A stretch of 64,000 nucleotides of DNA from Mnemiopsis leidyi (lineage: Eukaryota > Ctenophora > Tentaculata > Lobata > Bolinopsidae). Location of the stretch: NCBI GenBank assembly GCA_000226015.1, contig JH152694.1:2058-66057 (forward strand), read 5' to 3'. Below the pieces are notes generated by a model that worked only from the letters and a program-made list of their open reading frames with translations, was not told the DNA's origin and ran no database searches. This document shows, piece by piece, positions 63,286-64,000 of this stretch. Made by a program: the position numbers and the translations under genes. The number at the start of each line of letters is the position of its first letter. Position 1 is the first letter of the stretch.

Positions 63286-64000
63286 AAACACCTGTCTTTC
63301 TCTCCAGGAACGAGACGGTTTGTCTGGTAAGTGTAAAGACTACAAGTTGCAAGTAGATGAAGCAGAAACTGCCCTGACACAGTTGAAGAGTGATCTTGCC
63401 ATCTGCGAGAGGGAACGTCGGGAACTCGAAGAGGTTTTTTGTCTGTTTTTTGTTTGTTTATTATTATTTGTTTGTTTTGCTAATTTGTCTGTTTGTTTAT
63501 CTGTTTGTATATCTGTTGTGGTTGTTTTTCTGTTTGTCAGTCTGTCTGTTCCTCTGATTTTTCGTGTTATTTTCCGTCTGATCGATATCATCTAGATTCT
63601 AGCTATTTAGTTATCACTGCTATTCCAGGAACGCCGCGTGGTCATAGGACACAAGCTGGATACCCAGGAAGCGCTCACCAAGTCAAACCAGGTCAACATG
63701 GAGCTACAGAACCAGCTGGACTCTCTCATTGAGTGCAGGGACTGTGCTGAACGGGTACTTCAATCTGCTTCATTCCTTACTTTTGTCTTCTAGACGTCAC
63801 GATTCCAAAATTATAGTGTTTTAGAACTATCTAGATTTCTCATTGCACCTTTCAAAGACCTCAATAAACCTAAAACCGTTTGATTTAATAAAAAACCTGT
63901 TTTATGACTTGAACAAGACTTAAACTGACATTCAACTCTATAGGAGAACGTACAGCTACGAGACAAAGTAAAGGCGATAGAAGCAACCCTTTCCAACAAG
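45748..64000 (+). CDS. Coiled-coil protein with Ser-Pro-rich N-terminus, rootletin-like, partial at right edge
   Basis: Exons 45,748-45,827; 45,936-46,080; 46,437-46,785; 46,916-47,023; 48,365-48,489; 49,257-49,340; 49,598-49,653; 58,925-59,069; 60,254-60,379; 61,485-61,601; 63,308-63,433; 63,629-63,754; 63,944 onward join in consistent phase from MADYDYDVRTKLRYETP. About 225 residues of basic Ser-Pro-rich sequence (SVSPKGRKSPSSKSPRSRS) precede a long heptad-like coiled coil that runs off the window. The start of the coiled coil (EGLQDAVEESEQRR, then RIKLMKSKCDEL) resembles the C-terminal part of rootletin, which also follows a Ser-Pro-rich stretch. Rootletin forms the ciliary rootlet. The match is from memory and coiled coils mislead, so other centrosomal or ciliary coiled-coil families remain possible. 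Several donors are non-consensus (GTTTTA, GTTTTT). Introns 7 and 10 hold three minus-strand genes. Confidence 0.8.
46197..46336. mobile_element. Short MITE with about 40-bp inverted ends
   Basis: The left end (AATTTTGTCCGGTGTCGATG) and the complement of the right end (AATTTTTTCCGATGGTGATG) pair over about 40 bases with about six mismatches. The centre contains the repeated phrase TATGACAACATT. It lies in intron 2 of the coiled-coil gene and does not disturb splice sites. Confidence 0.75.
47347..48273 (+). CDS. Ser-Pro-rich alternative first exon (or nested single-exon gene)
   Basis: A 308-codon frame from MPSASDSLLAELDP to a stop, lying in intron 4 of the coiled-coil gene. It is basic and full of SP/TP sites (SPIRRSPRSSPTERSTSPTR, SPSRNQTSPGRLSPE), like exon 3 of the host gene. 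A candidate donor at 48,239 (GAAG|GTTTAA) leaves a phase-1 end that fits exon 5 at 48,365 exactly, reading VDDFIE-G-SLKSPTW. The predicted isoform would swap the N-terminus but keep the coiled coil. Exons 1-4 cannot splice into it at the nearby acceptors without hitting a stop, so it needs its own promoter. If the donor is unused, the frame stops at 48,273 as a separate gene. Confidence 0.75.
   Translation: MPSASDSLLAELDPAIQGDIIMRKYRSMPWPVLRTADFRPTSPNFGQSLSSTAVDAPKPKQLTFSDETTFRPISPIRRSPRSSPTERSTSPTRLNYSSYRPNKHTLSPSRSSNAGRLSPSRNQTSPGRLSPEVSAISQRIFQSIDEIRKEIQLSSDEAKTGRYKHRAERDGSPSKYRDTSPPRPIRALSPSSILKSEASPSTRAFRQDLSLAASRNPRRQPRAEISRIVADASESDNPRRRVEFSDSPTRSSSKRVASPVGLDGSGYRPSPTIASGLAVKAKPRTTEPDNTVDDFIEGLTNRDFFIDS
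48490..49256. other. Intron 5 of the coiled-coil gene, no other gene seen
   Basis: Lies between the donor at 48,490 and the acceptor TTTCCAG ending at 49,256. A longish plus-strand open frame from the donor onward has no family resemblance and no flanking splice logic, so it was not called. Confidence 0.5.
49815..50195. repeat. Duplicated segment around the sushi exon, copy 1
   Basis: This block, including the sushi exon at 50,167-49,991 and its 3' intronic flank (AAGGATTTCTACAGGC, TTAAGTTGAACATAC), is repeated at about 53,960-54,410 with high identity in the exon and lower identity outside it. It is one end of a tandem duplication of about 4.3 kb. Confidence 0.85.
49991..52076 (-). CDS. Secreted F5/8-type (fucolectin-like) plus sushi protein, 3' end not found
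   Basis: Minus-strand exons 52,076-52,010 (signal peptide, IIQILLLLHP-type hydrophobic core), 51,653-51,360, 50,577-50,389 and 50,167-49,991. All junctions are phase 1, the class typical of shuffled extracellular modules. Exons 2-3 form a discoidin/fucolectin-like domain: KAHDGHYNTWYAV, RVGKVVMVSR, FLDCNGRVGDTLYL and HNIAEIEVYG match its usual DG, GK, C-x-GR and EVEVYG blocks. Exon 4 is a sushi (CCP) domain with its four Cys (DCPSLP, TVSCVSGY, ETVFCVG, LPTCLP). Such proteins act in adhesion, lectin-type recognition or complement-like immunity. The last exon ends on a GTATGT donor, so more exons follow that I could not place. Exon 2-3 intron carries a LINE fragment. The gene lies antisense in intron 7 of the plus-strand coiled-coil gene. 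The signal peptide was read as MNLWIFRVIRLI followed by the hydrophobic core. Confidence 0.75.
50577..50688. repeat. Left copy of a 110-bp duplication flanking a LINE fragment
   Basis: Begins AGCTTTAATGCGGCAAAGC at the splice acceptor of exon 3 of the sushi gene and ends ACCTGTGATTATACTGCC. It matches 51,268-51,374 with a handful of substitutions and one 5-base gap. Together the two copies bracket the LINE sequence 50,689-51,267. Confidence 0.85.
50689..51267 (+). mobile_element. 5'-truncated LINE 3' end with A-rich tail
   Basis: On the plus strand the translation carries FITGHCGLNKYLFNMRKSDI and ECPLCG, then ETVSHFLGQCP, the Cys/His-rich C-terminal segment found after the reverse transcriptase in Jockey/CR1/I-like LINEs. 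It continues as DIFDYIHITTIIKFTNKT to a stop near 51,026, a C/T-rich 3' untranslated region, and an A-rich tail (GAAAAAAGAAAAAAAAAG, ending about 51,261). One frame break lies within the finger region. Most of the element is missing, as usual for truncated target-primed insertions. It sits wholly in the intron between exons 2 and 3 of the sushi gene. Confidence 0.85.
51268..51374. repeat. Right copy of the 110-bp duplication flanking the LINE fragment
   Basis: Begins AGCTTTAATACGGCAAAGC directly after the LINE's A-rich tail and ends ACCTGTAATTATACCGC. It contains the functional donor of exon 2 (51,360). Its own acceptor-like end next to the LINE is no longer next to exon 3. See the left copy at 50,577-50,688. 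Confidence 0.85.
52285..52700. repeat. Duplicated upstream segment, copy 1, with 23-bp tandem repeat
   Basis: Matches about 56,725-57,085 (shared phrases GTTAAAACAAGT, GGCTATGAATATTGATTCCA, TTCACGTTGAAAG, ATTAGCATAACT). Its end (52,597-52,700) is a tandem array of GGGGTAAGTTCTATCAATAT plus TCA, 23 bp, four copies; the second copy has about two related units. It lies upstream of the signal-peptide exon of the first sushi gene and so probably includes its promoter region. Confidence 0.85.
52701..54204. other. Spacer between the two sushi genes, with a degenerate threefold repeat
   Basis: No gene seen. Three diverged segments at about 53,190-53,300, 53,530-53,650 and 53,830-53,910 share a GTGAT-AATATCAT-like start, TAGCTTAAGC-like core, GTTTAAC and TATTAATTG-like ends, spaced about 330 bases apart. 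The last part (from about 53,960) belongs to the duplicated sushi-exon block. Missing 3' exons of the second sushi gene could lie here, but none was recognised. Confidence 0.45.
53960..54410. repeat. Duplicated segment around the sushi exon, copy 2
   Basis: Counterpart of 49,815-50,195. The 177-base sushi exons (54,381-54,205 and 50,167-49,991) differ at few positions, whereas the intronic flanks have diverged more, with small insertions. Confidence 0.85.
54205..56375 (-). CDS. Secreted sushi-domain protein with a different N-terminal module, 3' end not found
   Basis: Minus-strand exons 56,375-56,300 (signal peptide MRIVEAYMISTLFILLACML), 56,169-55,980, 55,254-55,148, 54,714-54,517 and 54,381-54,205 join in consistent phase. 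The last exon is a sushi domain nearly identical to that of the gene at 49,991-52,076, and the upstream flanks of the two genes are also duplicated. The middle, about 165 residues (WNEYAVTNDQSSTGYLPF, SYRFDFSLGLKT, DDNKVWSGEDED, HIYLWNKVVLSG), shows no resemblance to the fucolectin-like module of the other gene. I do not recognise its family. The sushi exon ends on a GTATGT donor, so further exons are missing. Splicing on into the exons of the neighbour would also be in phase, so one gene with two promoters cannot be excluded. Confidence 0.7.
55354..55544. mobile_element. Palindromic MITE with GTCGTATGAAAGAAT ends
   Basis: Left end GTCGTATGAAAGAAT and right end ATTCTTTCATACGAC are exact inverted repeats, and further inward AAAAGTGCACCTCTAA recurs inverted. 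The flanks TGTGCATTT and TGGGCATTT may be a 9-bp target duplication with one change. The interior has GGTACC-like repeats and no coding capacity. It lies in intron 2 of the second sushi gene. Confidence 0.8.
55560..55900. repeat. Short-repeat-rich intronic segment
   Basis: Contains many copies of CACTCG/CGAGTG, GCGATTA/TAATCGC and TCGAGC-like phrases in both orientations (TTGCGATTATTGCTCGAGC near 55,825). It looks like a non-autonomous element with internal palindromes, but its ends are not defined. Confidence 0.4.
56725..57085. repeat. Duplicated upstream segment, copy 2
   Basis: Counterpart of 52,285-52,700, upstream of the signal-peptide exon of the second sushi gene. The distance between the copies (about 4.4 kb) agrees with that between the sushi exons (about 4.2 kb). 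Confidence 0.85.
57086..58924. other. Rest of intron 7 of the coiled-coil gene, no gene seen
   Basis: AT-rich DNA with a short (TTTG)n run near 57,467-57,490. Several short open frames lack family resemblance and splice context. It ends at the acceptor TTTCACAG of exon 8 (58,924). Confidence 0.5.
59070..59201 (+). CDS. Possible alternative C-terminus by intron retention
   Basis: If the donor at 59,070 (CTG|GTATAT) is not used, the reading frame of exon 8 continues for 43 codons to a TAG at 59,199-59,201. The extension (DFERVREEARSRLREG, then VKLEAMVDESQPSTNENTS) is GC-rich and helical-looking, unlike ordinary intron sequence here, and ends in a polar tail. Use of the donor gives an in-phase join to exon 9 at 60,254. 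Both forms may exist: a short protein of about 470 residues and the long one. No poly(A) hexamer was found close downstream. Confidence 0.45.
   Translation, partial: VYKIRDVDFERVREEARSRLREGRVKLEAMVDESQPSTNENTS
59202..60253. other. Intron 8 remainder, no gene seen
   Basis: Ordinary AT-rich intron sequence up to the acceptor CACTACAG of exon 9 at 60,253. No further feature recognised. Confidence 0.5.
60605..60738. repeat. 33-bp tandem repeat, about four copies
   Basis: Units built from ATGTATATGTAGTTAGCAC and ATGTATATGTAGTC alternate. In intron 9 of the coiled-coil gene. The frame across it is repetitive and not a gene. Confidence 0.9.
60967..61481. repeat. 31-bp minisatellite, about 16 copies, with an assembly gap
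   Basis: The unit is TCTCCAATGTCTCTGTAACT plus GAGACATAGTA. Inside each unit ATGTCTC and GAGACAT are complementary around the 7-base loop TGTAACT, so every copy can form a 7-bp hairpin. Copies are nearly identical (few single-base variants), and ten Ns at 61,277-61,286 mark an assembly break, so the true copy number is unknown. The array runs directly into the splice acceptor of exon 10 (AG at 61,483-61,484). Frames across it are not genes. Confidence 0.95.
62001..62150. repeat. Three tandem copies of a 50-bp unit forming the 3' end of the Ly6-like gene
   Basis: Units at 62,001-62,050, 62,051-62,100 and 62,101-62,150, reading CAGCATTACAAAACTGAGTA, then TCCGAACAGAAAGTAGCTGA, then ACACTTGAAC. 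The two right-hand copies are identical over almost their whole length; the leftmost has changes near its start. As 50 is not a multiple of three, each copy is read in a different frame by the gene on the minus strand. Confidence 0.95.
62006..62515 (-). CDS. Ly6/uPAR-like (three-finger) protein, probably GPI-anchored, nested in an intron
   Basis: A complete 169-residue frame. It has a signal peptide (KKKVLLYTLTLIFVRTSS), then the Ly6 start LHCHRCAQG, further Cys pairs (VECEHSRIISCENRSQVC) and the closing CSATFCSDTQFCN with the Cys-Asn that ends the fold. About 33 hydrophobic residues follow (SFVMLVQVFSYFLFGYSFF at the end), which fits a GPI-attachment signal. Ly6 proteins are small cell-surface or secreted ligands and modulators. 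The spacing between the first and last Cys clusters is longer than in compact family members. The gene has no intron, whereas Ly6 genes usually do. The tail is built from a tandem 50-bp repeat (62,001-62,150). It lies antisense in intron 10 of the plus-strand coiled-coil gene. Confidence 0.8.
   Translation of the reverse strand: MMKKKVLLYTLTLIFVRTSSLHCHRCAQGTYQTDKGKMEIPGTVECEHSRIISCENRSQVCSKVTFTAQIELLRDQYGLMSDAEGTVLGCANATQGEEICQSVRRDLIDRLSDEKQDIRVDLFKCSATFCSDTQFCNAGSSVQLLSVRILSFVMLVQVFSYFLFGYSFF
62516..63195. other. Upstream flank of the Ly6-like gene, no other gene seen
   Basis: AT-rich DNA that presumably contains the promoter of the minus-strand Ly6-like gene. No core promoter element was recognised with confidence. 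Confidence 0.45.
63196..63290. repeat. (TCTG)n microsatellite just upstream of exon 11
   Basis: About 95 bases of TCTG repeat with a few variants, ending about 17 bases before the acceptor TCTCTCCAG (63,307). It supplies a pyrimidine-rich lead into the splice site. A looser TTTG/TCTG tract occurs again after exon 11 (63,434-63,560). Confidence 0.9.

Noticed and set aside
63137-63595. Plus-strand 152-codon frame with runs of SVCLSVCL
   Set aside because: Mostly microsatellite translation. Only the part coinciding with exon 11 (63,308-63,433) is coding.

Overview
This is a stretch of an AT-rich, intron-bearing animal genome. It has spliced genes with GT-AG introns, LINE fragments, several families of small inverted-repeat DNA elements and three 10-base N gaps (16,196-16,205; 40,710-40,719; 61,277-61,286). 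Nothing fixes the species. The conserved genes (REV1, an NDR kinase) and the many lineage-looking secreted and coiled-coil genes fit a non-bilaterian or other marine invertebrate, perhaps a cnidarian. That is inference.

Layout. 1-1,010: relic of a LINE endonuclease (minus). 3,396-5,486: intronless REV1 (plus). 5,866-10,101: seven-exon NDR/STK38-type kinase (plus), with an unrelated single-exon secreted-protein gene on the opposite strand inside intron 4 (7,809-8,615). 11,061-39,664: a large minus-strand locus. I could chain twelve exons in consistent phase (39,664 down to 19,387) into a predicted 2,073-residue protein: a basic N-terminus, two Ras-association-like domains and a coiled coil of about 1,580 residues. 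Downstream on the same strand lie two more large coiled-coil exons (15,379-12,860 and 12,413-11,061). The first is preceded by a spare copy of the exon that ends the second Ras-association domain. They are either alternative 3' tails of the same gene or tandem paralogues whose 5' exons I cannot find. All three coiled coils share an unusual C-x4-C motif.

39,665-45,747 is a head-to-head intergenic region filled with short DNA transposons and a GC-rich composite repeat. 45,748 to the window end: a plus-strand gene with a Ser-Pro-rich basic N-terminus and a coiled-coil body, thirteen exons in consistent phase, open at the right edge. It resembles rootletin but this is not certain. It has a candidate alternative first exon (47,347) and a candidate short 3' end (59,201). 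Its introns carry three minus-strand secreted-protein genes: two tandem sushi-domain genes (49,991-52,076 and 54,205-56,375), which share flanks and the sushi exon but have unrelated N-terminal modules, and a Ly6-like gene (62,006-62,515).

Recurring themes are minus-strand secreted-protein genes nested in introns of housekeeping or cytoskeletal genes, exon-module exchange with conserved phases, and tandem repeats that abut or build functional parts (splice acceptors, a membrane-anchor tail).
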